The notes beneath the pieces are model-generated. The model was not told the origin of the DNA and made no database searches. It saw nothing but the letters and a program-made list of their open reading frames with translations. Below are positions 15,747 to 23,498 of a DNA stretch of 53,952 bases, in pieces. The number at the start of each line of letters is the position of its first letter. The first letter of the stretch is position 1. Origin of the DNA: a virus. A program made the translations under genes and the position numbers. Where the stretch lies: IMG/VR virus record IMGVR_UViG_3300046543_000128, positions 1 through 53,952 of that record; one strand, written 5' to 3'.

Positions 15747-16403
15747 ATGTACGCACTCAACAACGAATCCGCACAAGCCGCACGCAAGGCCGAGCAGCGA
15801 ACCAGCTTCATCGACGAGAAAGGCAAGTACGTCGGCAAGTTCACGCGCGCCGAGGACATCACCGCTGCGAGCGGCACGCGCGGCATCGCCTTCACGTTCG
15901 AAACATTCGACGGCCAAAAGTCGAACTTCTCGATCTACACCATCAAGAAAGACGGCGAGAAACTCGGCGACTACGGCACGCTGATGGCGATCATGACCTG
16001 CCTCGGCATCAAGGACATCAAGCCAGCTCAAGCCGCATCGATGGTATGGGATCGCGAGCAAGGCGCCAACGTCAACAAGATGCTTACGCAGTTTCCTGAA
16101 CTGCTCAACAAGCCGATCGGCGTCCTCTTTGCGATGGAGGAATACGCCAAGAAGCAAAACGGCGTCGAGACCGGCGAAACCGGATGGAGCGTGCGCTTGA
16201 ATGCCGTGTTCCAAGCGGACACCGAACTGACGGCCGCCGAGATCCTCGACCGCAAAACAGTTCCGGCAAAGCTTCCGCTACTCGTCGCCGCACTCCGCGA
16301 CCGTCCGCTGAAGAAGGCTGTCTCGCGCGGCGCGTCGGCCGGATCATCGCATCCGATGGAAGGCGGCGGCTTCGACGACATGGACGATTCGATCCCGTTC
16401 TAA
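15747..16403 (+). CDS. ssb: single-stranded DNA-binding protein
   Basis: A 218-residue protein with an OB-fold-like N-terminal half, a Gly/Ser linker and the acidic tail DDMDDSIPF at the extreme C-terminus, the standard SSB protein-interaction tip. Start at 15747 follows AAAGGAACGCAC. It binds ssDNA in replication and recombination and probably works with the Sak4-like ATPase just upstream. Confidence 0.75.
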   Translation: MYALNNESAQAARKAEQRTSFIDEKGKYVGKFTRAEDITAASGTRGIAFTFETFDGQKSNFSIYTIKKDGEKLGDYGTLMAIMTCLGIKDIKPAQAASMVWDREQGANVNKMLTQFPELLNKPIGVLFAMEEYAKKQNGVETGETGWSVRLNAVFQADTELTAAEILDRKTVPAKLPLLVAALRDRPLKKAVSRGASAGSSHPMEGGGFDDMDDSIPF

Positions 16404-16459
16404 AAACCTAAACCGCACCGCGTCGCCGGCAAGCGCTGGCGGCGCACCAGGGGGATGCA

Positions 16460-16705
16460 ATGGAGAACTACAGTGCATGGTTTGCGAGAAGCATTAAGCC
16501 CGTCCATCACGGCGTGTACGAAGTCCGCACAAAGGCGACTGGCAGGCTGACGAGATGGTTTAGCTGCTGGTCTGGCGAATACTGGGGCCGATCGGCTCAG
16601 ACGCCAGAGGATGCAGCGGAGTACTGCGACACACGAAGCGACGCAGCAGAGCATGCTGGCGGGTTTGAGTGGCGCGGACTAACGACACGAGGGGAAGAGG
16701 AATGA
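16460..16705 (+). CDS. WFxYWxG family protein, copy 3 (81 aa)
   Basis: Pattern AWFARSIKPVHHGVYEVR, WFSCWSGEYWG, FEWRGL; a third paralogue of 9938-10153 and 10150-10389, placed 6 kb away. AGGGGGATGCA precedes the ATG. Confidence 0.75.
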   Translation: MENYSAWFARSIKPVHHGVYEVRTKATGRLTRWFSCWSGEYWGRSAQTPEDAAEYCDTRSDAAEHAGGFEWRGLTTRGEEE

Positions 16706-17079
16706 GCAGCACTGTACGCCAATACGGCTTCATCGCCGCCCTGCTGAAGCCGCTCACGTCGGATGAGCGCGAGGAGGTCAACGAGAACCTGTGGAGCGAG
16801 AAGAGCAACCTTTCCGTGACCTATGACGGTGCCCTGCTCTATCTCGACTACAACGCGAACAAGTCTATGCGTATCCGCGAAGACTTCTACGGCCTGACGC
16901 TCGGCAACCAGAATTTCGATGAAACCGAGTTTGTCGAGGAAGCGATTCGCCGCGGTCTGGACGTCGATGGCAACACGATAACGACCTACAACTGCATCTA
17001 CTACAACGGCGGCGACAGCCCGCTCGACATGCTGACGAAGGACGATTTCCTGAGCGGCAAGACCGGAGAGCAAGCATGA
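16702..17079 (+). CDS. small early protein, unknown function (125 aa)
   Basis: Start at 16702 (MSSTVRQYGFIAALL) overlaps the previous stop and follows GGGGAAGAGGA. Acidic alpha/beta protein with a long C-terminal Tyr/Asn/Gly patch (NCIYYNGGDS). No domain recognised. Confidence 0.7.
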   Translation: MSSTVRQYGFIAALLKPLTSDEREEVNENLWSEKSNLSVTYDGALLYLDYNANKSMRIREDFYGLTLGNQNFDETEFVEEAIRRGLDVDGNTITTYNCIYYNGGDSPLDMLTKDDFLSGKTGEQA

Positions 17080-17312
17080 ACAAGACCGCATTATTCGCCG
17101 ACATCGACAGCGCAGCAGCTCGGCAGCAAGCATTCCAACACCTTCCCATGATCGACCACCCGACAAGCGACGTTCGCCAGCAGTTGAAAGACGCCGAAAT
17201 CGCCATCCTCGAAGCGACGATGCGCCGCGACATGCTGCGCTTGATCGTCGAGATGCGCGATGCTCAGGAGCTTCGCCGCACACGTTCGATCCTGCAAAAA
17301 ATTTGTGCTTAA
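17076..17312 (+). CDS. helical early protein (78 aa)
   Basis: MNKTALFADIDSAAARQQ followed by a long amphipathic helix rich in Arg/Glu (ATMRRDMLRLIVEMRDAQ), probably a coiled-coil dimer. Last gene of the operon; the next promoter/operator overlaps its 3' end. Confidence 0.7.
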   Translation: MNKTALFADIDSAAARQQAFQHLPMIDHPTSDVRQQLKDAEIAILEATMRRDMLRLIVEMRDAQELRRTRSILQKICA

Positions 17313-17359
17313 ACGATGCCCTATTGGGATCGTTTCGCGGTATGATTGGTTGAAACGAT
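17305..17359 (+). promoter_or_regulatory. promoter with the best operator dyad and a third half-site
   Basis: AAACGAT-N11-ATCGTTT (17311-17335) is a perfect 7+7 inverted repeat; a third AAACGAT follows at 17353-17359. By analogy with the others the -35 is GTGCTT (17305-17310) and the -10 GATCGT, both weak, so the start may need help or be poorly active. Precedes 17396-21738. Confidence 0.55.
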
Positions 17360-17395
17360 CCTCAAACAGCAGCCTACAACCAAAAGGAAAGAGCG

Positions 17396-17890
17396 ATGAA
17401 CTTGTTCGAGATCGCGGCCGAATACCGCGCTGATGTGGCGAAGCTGGAAGACCTGGATCTGGATGAGCAGACGTTGCTTGACACGCTGGAAGCGATCGGC
17501 GGCGAACTCGAAACCAAGGCCATGAATACCGCGTTCGTTGCGCGAAATCTGGAGTCGACCGCCGAGCAGATCAAGGCGCACGCAAAGCAGATGACAGAGC
17601 GCGCGAAGGCGATGGAAAACCGCGCAGAGCGGATCCGTAAGTACCTGCTCGACGGACTGAAGCTGGCGAACGTGTCGAAGATCGATACGCCCTACTTCCG
17701 GATCAAGCTCGCGCTCAATCCGCCGAGCGTGAAGATCGACGACGAATCTCTTATCCCGGATGCCTACAAGACAGAACCGGAGCCGCCGAAGCCGATGCCC
17801 GATAAAAAGTTGATCGCGGCCGCGCTGAAAGATGGATTCGAAGTGCCCGGATGTTCGCTGGTTCGCGGCGAGCGCGTAGACATCAAGTAA
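17396..17890 (+). CDS. Gp157-like (siphovirus Gp157 family) protein
   Basis: A 164-residue protein: helical coiled-coil first half (NTAFVARNLESTAEQIKAHA), then the family signature segment KIDTPYFRIKLALNPPSVKI and a Lys/Pro-rich tail. Gp157 proteins occur beside phage recombination genes and have been linked to phage resistance in streptococci; their action is unclear. AAAGGAAAGAGCG precedes the ATG. Confidence 0.85.
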   Translation: MNLFEIAAEYRADVAKLEDLDLDEQTLLDTLEAIGGELETKAMNTAFVARNLESTAEQIKAHAKQMTERAKAMENRAERIRKYLLDGLKLANVSKIDTPYFRIKLALNPPSVKIDDESLIPDAYKTEPEPPKPMPDKKLIAAALKDGFEVPGCSLVRGERVDIK

Positions 17891-17902
17891 CCGACCATCA
17901 CC

Positions 17903-18016
17903 ATGCACACCGTCATCCTGCCGCACTTAGCCAGTTACACCGAGTACAGCCGCGTCGATGGCGGGGCGTGGTTCCTTCGTCGCGTCGTGCCTCTCTCATG
18001 TGTGTGCTGGTGCTGA
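17903..18016 (+). CDS. doubtful small protein (37 aa)
   Basis: MHTVILPHLASYTEYSRVDGG, ending in Cys-rich VCWC. No clear ribosome site. Listed because 17891-18062 is otherwise empty and the N-terminal part reads like a real protein. Confidence 0.3.
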   Translation: MHTVILPHLASYTEYSRVDGGAWFLRRVVPLSCVCWC

Positions 18017-18062
18017 ACCGAGCAACAACTTTCGCGCGTCAAGCGCACTAACAAAGGAAATC

Positions 18063-18914
18063 ATGGGCCAGATCGTCATCATCATCCTCGTGTCGTTAAT
18101 CCTTGCCGGAGCCGCGACATACTTCCTCAACTGGATCGTCGGCGCAGCGGCGGGTGCCGCAACGCTCGTCGTCGGCATCCTGTTCGCCTGCTTCACGCAA
18201 GTCGCGCCGTCGCACATCGCCATCGTGACCACGTTCGGCCACGTCGAGACTGAAACGCTAGGCGAAGGCCCGCATCTCGTGAACCCCGCATCTCGCGTGC
18301 ATGAGGTATTCACCGGCCTCGACGTCGCCAAGATCCAATCAGCGCAAGCGGCATCGAAGGATCTGCAATCGGTTCATACCGATCTGACGATGAACTACAA
18401 GGTTGATCCGGCGAAGGTGCATGCGCTTTATACGATGTCGCCTGCACTCGACTACGAAGATTCGTATGTTGCGCCTGCAATGTTCGAAGTCTTCAAATCC
18501 GTCGCTGCCAGATATACCGCCGAGGAACTGGTGACGAAACGCCAGCAAGTATCCGACGCGATCCTCACTGCCCTCCGCACGAAGTTGCAAGGGTACGGCC
18601 TGATCATCCAAGACATCAACATCACGAACTTCAAGTTTAGCGCTGCGTTCGATGCAGCGATCGAAGCGAAGGTGACGGCCAGCCAGCGCGCCGAGCAAGC
18701 AGAACGCGAACTCGCCCGCGTGAAGTTTGAAGCTGATCAGCAAGTCGCGAAGGCGCGAGGCGAAGCGGAGTCGATCGCTATTCAGGCGCAGGCAGTCAAG
18801 ACGAACGGCGGTCAGGAATATCTGCAACTGCAAGCCATCAACAAATGGAACGGCCAGCTTCCGACCTATCTCGGCGCAGGCGCACCGGTTCCGTTCCTGA
18901 ACGTCGCCAAGTGA
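18063..18914 (+). CDS. SPFH/prohibitin-family membrane protein
   Basis: A 283-residue protein. N-terminal hydrophobic segment (residues 1-45, two helices), then the PHB/SPFH domain (ACFTQVAPSHIAIVTTFGHV, DLTMNYKVDP, ELVTKRQQVSDAI, GLIIQDINITNFKF), then a charged coiled coil (ASQRAEQAERELARVKFEADQQVAKARGEAES). This is the stomatin/prohibitin/HflKC architecture, which assembles membrane microdomains and in E. coli HflKC modulates FtsH. Start at 18063 follows AAAGGAAATC. Possible roles: tuning host FtsH (lysis-lysogeny decision) or membrane protection. Unusual in a phage. Confidence 0.85.
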   Translation: MGQIVIIILVSLILAGAATYFLNWIVGAAAGAATLVVGILFACFTQVAPSHIAIVTTFGHVETETLGEGPHLVNPASRVHEVFTGLDVAKIQSAQAASKDLQSVHTDLTMNYKVDPAKVHALYTMSPALDYEDSYVAPAMFEVFKSVAARYTAEELVTKRQQVSDAILTALRTKLQGYGLIIQDINITNFKFSAAFDAAIEAKVTASQRAEQAERELARVKFEADQQVAKARGEAESIAIQAQAVKTNGGQEYLQLQAINKWNGQLPTYLGAGAPVPFLNVAK

Positions 18915-19090
18915 CACGCGAGGAATGTTTCGCACGGTTCATGCGAGCCGTGCGAGACGGTCGCCGAGGCGAATACGCCAACGCTAAGGCGCTAGTCGAG
19001 AACGTGCGTGGCAGGTGCGGAGACGATGCCGCGGAGCGAGCCAAGCGCGAGATCTGGAACTACGTACGCAGCGACAAAAACACAAAATGA
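18911..19090 (+). CDS. small basic protein (59 aa)
   Basis: GTG start overlapping the SPFH stop (GTGA). MTREECFARFMRAVRDGRRG; strongly basic and helical. Function unknown; the pairing with RusA downstream is common for small basic phage proteins. Confidence 0.65.
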   Translation: MTREECFARFMRAVRDGRRGEYANAKALVENVRGRCGDDAAERAKREIWNYVRSDKNTK

Positions 19091-19482
19091 CAGGCCAAAA
19101 CGAGTTATACGGCGTCAGCCAGTTCCTGACGCTTCCGCTTCCGCCTTCCGTGAACATCTACTGGCGCAAGTCGCCAAAAGGCATGTACATCACCAAGGAA
19201 GGCAAGGACTTCCGCCAACGTGTCGCAGAGATCGTCGCCGAGCACAACGCGATCAAATTCGGCTCTGCTCGCCTGTTCATGGCGGTACGGATCTGCATGC
19301 GCGACCGTCGCGGCTCTGACCTCGACAATCGCATGAAGGCGCTGTGCGACGCGCTAGAGCACGCCGGCGTATTCGACGATGACGAGCAGATCGACGAGCT
19401 GCTGGTGACGCGCGGCGAGATCGTCAAGGGCGGCGAGTGCCGCGTGATGGTGGTGTCAACAACAGGAAAGGAACCGGCATGA
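19087..19482 (+). CDS. rusA: RusA-family Holliday junction resolvase
   Basis: 131 residues, the usual size. Shows the family motifs PLPPSVNIYWR near the N-terminus, RGSDLDNRMKALCDAL in the middle (catalytic Asp residues) and DDDEQIDELLVTRG. Dimeric metal-dependent resolvase that cuts four-way junctions. Start at 19087 overlaps the previous stop. Confidence 0.92.
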   Translation: MTGQNELYGVSQFLTLPLPPSVNIYWRKSPKGMYITKEGKDFRQRVAEIVAEHNAIKFGSARLFMAVRICMRDRRGSDLDNRMKALCDALEHAGVFDDDEQIDELLVTRGEIVKGGECRVMVVSTTGKEPA

Positions 19483-19700
19483 GCCAGTCGCGAAAAGGAT
19501 CGATCGCGGAAGCCCTGATGAACACGGCCATAGGCTTCGGCATCAACTACGCCGCCAACCTGCTGATATTCCCGTTGTTCGGCATGCACATCAGCCTGGC
19601 GAACAATTTCCTGATGGGGATCATCTACACCGGCATTTCAATCGCGCGCTCGTATGTGCTGCGTCGCGTGTTTAACGGCTTCACGACGAGGAAGGCATGA
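19479..19700 (+). CDS. DUF7220-type small membrane protein (73 aa)
   Basis: MSQSRKGSIAEALMNTAIGFG, two transmembrane helices, and ISIARSYVLRRVFN at the end: the arrangement of the small phage membrane family called DUF7220. Function unknown. ATGA-coupled to rusA and the next gene. Confidence 0.8.
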   Translation: MSQSRKGSIAEALMNTAIGFGINYAANLLIFPLFGMHISLANNFLMGIIYTGISIARSYVLRRVFNGFTTRKA

Positions 19701-20125
19701 CCAGCAAATCGACGAACCCGAAAGACGCCGTTGGCATCCGCAAGGCGCCGATGTCTACCGTATCTGCGGCGGTCATGGCCGAGATTGGCGTCGCCATGCT
19801 CGAAGGTGCCGCCAAGTACGGCCGACATAACTATCGCGCCGTGGGCGTGCGTGCATCGGTCTACTACGACGCGACGCTTCGACATTTGTTCTCTTGGTGG
19901 GAAGGTGAAGACATCGACCCTGATTCGGGCATGTCGCACATCACGAAGGCCATCACGTCGCTCGTAGTGCTCCGCGACGCGATGCTCCAGAGCAAGGTGA
20001 CTGACGATCGCGCGCCCGTCTCCGCACCTTTCTATCCGGCCTTAAATGCCGCGGCCGGCGCGATCCTTGATCGTCATGCCGACAAAGATCCGCGCCATTA
20101 CACCATCGAAGACAGCGCGGCATGA
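19697..20125 (+). CDS. dATP/dGTP diphosphohydrolase-type protein
   Basis: A 142-residue protein with the signature GAAKYGRHNYRAVGV, YDATLRHLFSWWEGED, DPDSGMSHITKA, VLRDAM. This is the domain annotated in phages as dATP/dGTP diphosphohydrolase, N-terminal (DUF5664-like). Such enzymes cut dNTPs to dNMP and pyrophosphate; a relative (MazZ) serves 2-aminoadenine phages. No PurZ or special polymerase is visible here, so the purpose is open. Confidence 0.8.
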   Translation: MTSKSTNPKDAVGIRKAPMSTVSAAVMAEIGVAMLEGAAKYGRHNYRAVGVRASVYYDATLRHLFSWWEGEDIDPDSGMSHITKAITSLVVLRDAMLQSKVTDDRAPVSAPFYPALNAAAGAILDRHADKDPRHYTIEDSAA

Positions 20126-20571
20126 GCGACAAGCAACTTTACCGGCTCGTGCACTCGACGGCGCGCCAGATGGCAAGTCGAGCCTGCATACAAGCGCCTG
20201 ACGGTTTCATCGTCGAGATCAAACCGCCGACCAAAACGCGCGATCAGGAGGCCATGTATCACAGCATCTTCTCGGCGGTCGCCAAGCAAGTCCCGTTCAT
20301 GGGCGCGATGCGTGACCGCGAGACGTGGAAACGTCTGCTGGTCGACTCCTTCGCTCGAGTCAAGGCGGCCGAAGGCGATCCAGTTCAAGGCGTCGGCTCG
20401 ATCATCCCGAATCTCGACGGCACTGGCTTCGTGCAGCTCGGCGTGCAGACGCGCAAGTTCAGCAAAAGGCATGCGTCGGAGTTCATCGAATTCCTGCTCG
20501 CATGGACAACAGAAAAAGGGGTCGCGCTCAAGGATGCGCCGCCAAGAGGCTACGAGGATCTACAGCAATGA
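20122..20571 (+). CDS. ninB: NinB-family recombination protein
   Basis: 149 residues. Shows the NinB (Orf-like) pattern: KTRDQEAMYHSIFSAVAKQ, ETWKRLLVDSFARV, QTRKFSKRHASEFIEFLLAW. Lambda NinB/Orf binds ssDNA and replaces RecFOR mediators. Fits with the SSB, Sak4-like protein and RusA in the same region. Confidence 0.9.
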   Translation: MSDKQLYRLVHSTARQMASRACIQAPDGFIVEIKPPTKTRDQEAMYHSIFSAVAKQVPFMGAMRDRETWKRLLVDSFARVKAAEGDPVQGVGSIIPNLDGTGFVQLGVQTRKFSKRHASEFIEFLLAWTTEKGVALKDAPPRGYEDLQQ

Positions 20572-20963
20572 CTACACCACGACGCACCTTAGGTTTTGAT
20601 TCTAAGCGATACGACACCCGCCGAGCGATGCTTGCGCTCATCGACAAGGGCATGACGAGCATTGAAGTCGCCGACACGATGGGGATTCACCAAGACACAG
20701 CGCGCAAGGCAATGCGCGCAATGCATGCAGACGGCTTGATTCATATTGCTGGCTGGCAGCACAAGATCAACGAGCCGGGCCGCGTGATGGCGCTCTGGAA
20801 GGCGGGCGAAGGCAAGGACCGGTCTAAGCCTTCGAAAAGGACATGCGCGAAGATGCGCCACGCACGCTACTACGCGAAGAACAAGGCCATCGAGAAGGCT
20901 AGGCGCGCCGCGAAGTCGATGGCCGGCAATCCGTTTGCGCAACTTGTCTGGAGCGCGCAATGA
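20568..20963 (+). CDS. HTH DNA-binding protein (131 aa)
   Basis: Residues 15-65 form a winged or MarR-like helix-turn-helix (DKGMTSIEVADTMGIHQDTARKAMRAM). The C-terminal third is Lys/Arg-rich. Possible regulator or DNA-structuring protein; start at 20568 overlaps the NinB stop. Confidence 0.75.
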   Translation: MTTPRRTLGFDSKRYDTRRAMLALIDKGMTSIEVADTMGIHQDTARKAMRAMHADGLIHIAGWQHKINEPGRVMALWKAGEGKDRSKPSKRTCAKMRHARYYAKNKAIEKARRAAKSMAGNPFAQLVWSAQ

Positions 20964-21385
20964 AACGCTCCGCCCCACTCCGCCGCACTGGCTTCAAGCG
21001 CCCTGAGCCGAAGCCGTTTGCTCTGGCAGATCGGCAGACGACGCTCAAGCGCACGGCGATGAAGTCGCGCATCAAGAAGCCGACCGTCGAGCAGGGATCG
21101 AAGTATCTGGCCGCTTGCCGCGGCGAACGATGCTTTCTCGGCGTCATATGCGGCGGCGACGCGTCGCCAGACATCGTTATGCCCTGCCACAGCAATCAAG
21201 CGCGAGACGGCAAGGGTATGGGAAAGAAGGCACTGCACGAAAAGACCGTGCCCGGCTGCCACTGGTGCCATCAATGGCTAGACGCCGGCAAGGCAAGCAG
21301 AGAAGAAAAGTTCGCAACGTGGGATCGCGCATACGCCGAATGGCAGTTCGTGCGCGACGGAAAAATGGAAGCAGACGCAGCATGA
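20960..21385 (+). CDS. YbcO/DUF1364-family nuclease-like protein
   Basis: 141 residues: MKRSAPLRRTGFKR at the start, then KYLAACRGERCFLGVICGGD, MPCHSNQARDGKGMGKKA, and GCHWCHQWLDAGK. This is the DUF1364 (YbcO) zinc-binding HNH-like layout, a structure-specific nuclease family found next to ninB/rusA. Conserved Cys and His residues are present. Confidence 0.88.
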   Translation: MKRSAPLRRTGFKRPEPKPFALADRQTTLKRTAMKSRIKKPTVEQGSKYLAACRGERCFLGVICGGDASPDIVMPCHSNQARDGKGMGKKALHEKTVPGCHWCHQWLDAGKASREEKFATWDRAYAEWQFVRDGKMEADAA

Positions 21386-21738
21386 GAACAACAATCAGCG
21401 CCAACCGCCAGCCGGAAACCGTATCGCCGCACGAGCTCGCCCAAGTGATGAAGCCGGGCGTTGCATATAGCCAAGACGCCGTGCTCGACATGCTTCCCGG
21501 CCGCCCTCGTTCGTGTGTGCGCGAAACGTTGCATCTGATGGTCAGCAAGGGCCAGGTGTGGCGCAACAACCAGCGCGGCGCGGTGACATTTCAACTTCTC
21601 GAAGGCGACGAGTTACGGAACGCCGTCGACAAAGCGACAACGGTTCTCGAGCCGCCAGTGTGGATGCGCAGAAATCTCACCGGCTACAGCGCAGAGCAAG
21701 ACCTCTTCCGATCGCTCTGTATGGTGACGCGCAAATAG
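21382..21738 (+). CDS. small HTH-like early protein (118 aa)
   Basis: MRTTISANRQPETVSPHELAQ; the middle (AVLDMLPGRPRSCVRETLHLMVSKGQVW) resembles a winged helix. As last gene of the early operon it could be a regulator, but no family is recognised. Confidence 0.7.
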   Translation: MRTTISANRQPETVSPHELAQVMKPGVAYSQDAVLDMLPGRPRSCVRETLHLMVSKGQVWRNNQRGAVTFQLLEGDELRNAVDKATTVLEPPVWMRRNLTGYSAEQDLFRSLCMVTRK

Positions 21739-21749
21739 CGATTTATCGC

Positions 21750-21780
21750 TTGCGGAAACGATGCCGTATTAGTACTATAG
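21750..21780 (+). promoter_or_regulatory. early promoter with operator half-site
   Basis: TTGCGG (21750-21755), 17-base spacer beginning AAACGAT (21756-21762), TACTAT (21773-21778). The right arm of the dyad is degenerate (ACTATAG). An outer GATGCCG...CGGCATT pair is shared with 11391-11427. Confidence 0.6.
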
Positions 21781-21865
21781 TCACCAATGCGGCATTGCTT
21801 TAGCGCTAACCAAATGCCTACCGACACCCCCGGCCCTGCGCCGGATAACGATTAAAGAGGACAGC

Positions 21866-22060
21866 ATGAGCGCGATGAAAGATCGCAAGTGGCGAATCGA
21901 GCGCGACATTGCGCCGGGCCATCCTAATGGTGACGACTGGGTTATCCGCTCTTACAAGGACGGACGGTTGAAGCTCGAAGCCAAGTGGTACGGCTCGCGA
22001 TCGGATGCGCTGAAAGACCTGAAACGCCGATTCAACGGTCGCTCAGGAAAGATCCTGTGA
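21866..22060 (+). CDS. small early protein (64 aa)
   Basis: MSAMKDRKWRIERDIAPGHPNG, then WVIRSYKDGRLKLEAKWYGSRSDALKDL; a small alpha/beta protein behind AGAGGACAGC. Unknown function. First gene of the last early operon; 21739-21865 is otherwise promoter only. Confidence 0.7.
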   Translation: MSAMKDRKWRIERDIAPGHPNGDDWVIRSYKDGRLKLEAKWYGSRSDALKDLKRRFNGRSGKIL

Positions 22061-22245
22061 TCCGCCACCTTCGCCCCTACCTCGCGCTGCTCGAAGCACT
22101 CGACAAACTCGGCCGCGCGAAGAAAGCCACTGACGCCCTCATCCACGCCGCGTGCGTGGCCTTCGTGGAAGTGCTCTCCCACATAACCGGGCAGAGAGTC
22201 AGCGTCATTGTCGGGAATGCTGTTATTGCACGAGGTGAGAAATGA
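22057..22245 (+). CDS. small helical protein (62 aa)
   Basis: GTG start overlapping the previous stop (GTGA). Helical, with LALLEALDKLGRAKKATDALI. No recognised domain. Confidence 0.65.
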   Translation: MIRHLRPYLALLEALDKLGRAKKATDALIHAACVAFVEVLSHITGQRVSVIVGNAVIARGEK

Positions 22246-22436
22246 GCGAACAAAAGCAAACCGTAACCGTCGATGCCAATGCTCTGCGTGAGGTGCTCGT
22301 CGCGCTGAACGGTCCCGGCCATTACATCAGAGAGCTTCAGGTGACGCGCGGTGCGCTGTTCAATAACCCGATCGACAAGCTCATCGAGGAATTCAACGCG
22401 CAGGTATCAGGAGGCGGCGATGCCGATCAAGGCTGA
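22242..22436 (+). CDS. small early protein (64 aa)
   Basis: MSEQKQTVTVDANALREVLVALNGPGHYI. The pattern valine-alternating strand then helix ending in NPIDKLIEEFN is common in phage proteins of unknown role. It overlaps the HNH gene by 17 bases. Confidence 0.7.
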   Translation: MSEQKQTVTVDANALREVLVALNGPGHYIRELQVTRGALFNNPIDKLIEEFNAQVSGGGDADQG

Positions 22437-22842
22437 GAATCGCGCCCGCTATCCGGCCAACTGGAAGGAGATTCGCGCATCGATTCTCGAGCGCGCTGGC
22501 AACTGCTGCGAGCAATGCCGCGTTGCGAACGGCGACATGATCGTGCGCGGCATCGATAGCTGCGCCGGCACGTTTCAGCGGTACGAAGGCGACGGCGAGG
22601 TATACGACGCGGAAACTGGCCGGCTGCTTGGTCGGCGGAAAGCGTCGGAGTATCTCGGCAATCGATGGACGCGCATCGTGCTGACGATTGCGCACCTCGA
22701 CCACGTGCCTGAGAACTGTGACCCGTCGAACCTGAAGGCGCTTTGCCAGCGTTGCCATCTCGCGTACGACGCCGAGCATCACGCAGAGACGGCGCGCGAG
22801 ACGCGGCGAGCACGCAAGGCCATCGCGGACCTGTTCGCCTAA
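22420..22842 (+). CDS. HNH endonuclease
   Basis: 140 residues. CEQC near residue 28, TIAHLDHVPENCDPSNLKALCQRCH: the HNH/zinc arrangement with catalytic His and Asn. Start at 22420 is preceded by GGAGGCG. It may be a recombination or homing enzyme; domain placement in an early operon is typical of phages. Confidence 0.88.
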   Translation: MPIKAENRARYPANWKEIRASILERAGNCCEQCRVANGDMIVRGIDSCAGTFQRYEGDGEVYDAETGRLLGRRKASEYLGNRWTRIVLTIAHLDHVPENCDPSNLKALCQRCHLAYDAEHHAETARETRRARKAIADLFA

Positions 22843-22880
22843 CCTCCCCGCCCTTTAGCGATTAACTTTGGAAGACTGAG

Positions 22881-23498
22881 ATGACTGACGCAGAGATTCT
22901 TGAGCACTTCAATATCCCCGGCCTGAATGTCGAGGCCAGTTTCGAGCCGCGCGAGTTGGAGCTTTTCCTGACTGGCGTGCGCGGCATCGCGAGCGTGTTC
23001 GCAACCGACGCTCTCGCCACCCCCGCCCCTCTCTCAGATGAACCGGTGGCAAGCATGTTTCCGGTCGTTGGAGCAGGCGCAACAGATATGCAAGGCAATC
23101 TCGGCGTAACTATCGCCACCCCTCCCGTCAATCCGAGCGACAAGCAAGAGGCGGTGGCGAGGGTGGTCTATCAACGCGACGTGGACGGCGATACGCGGGC
23201 TTTCGCGGCTTGGTATGGCAATCCTCCTGAGCAAGGGACTGCGCTATATGCGGTTCGCGAAACACTTCTGGACAAGAGCATCACACCAGAACGCGCGATC
23301 AATCGTGTCGTGAAGATGATCGACACTGCCCCTCTCGCCCAGTCCGCAGAGCAAGACAGGATTGATTCAGAGCGGTCCTCGAAGATTGCTAAGGAATTGC
23401 GCAAGCTCGAACGCTATCCGAGTAGCTTTAATCAAACCGAACGCTCGGTCGTTCTCAAGCTCGCAGCAGATCAACTGGACAAGGGAGCGAGCAAATGA
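22881..23498 (+). CDS. early protein, unknown function (205 aa)
   Basis: MTDAEILEHFNIPGLNVEAS. The central part (LATPAPLSDEPVASM, IATPPVNPSDKQEAVARVVY) is a Pro-rich linker; the C-terminal half is helical and charged. No domain recognised; the linker style matches several other ORFans in this region. Confidence 0.7.
   Translation: MTDAEILEHFNIPGLNVEASFEPRELELFLTGVRGIASVFATDALATPAPLSDEPVASMFPVVGAGATDMQGNLGVTIATPPVNPSDKQEAVARVVYQRDVDGDTRAFAAWYGNPPEQGTALYAVRETLLDKSITPERAINRVVKMIDTAPLAQSAEQDRIDSERSSKIAKELRKLERYPSSFNQTERSVVLKLAADQLDKGASK

Noticed and set aside
21814-21855. 13-codon open frame MPTDTPGPAPDND before 21866
   Set aside because: Too short and lacks a ribosome site; could be a leader peptide but nothing supports it.
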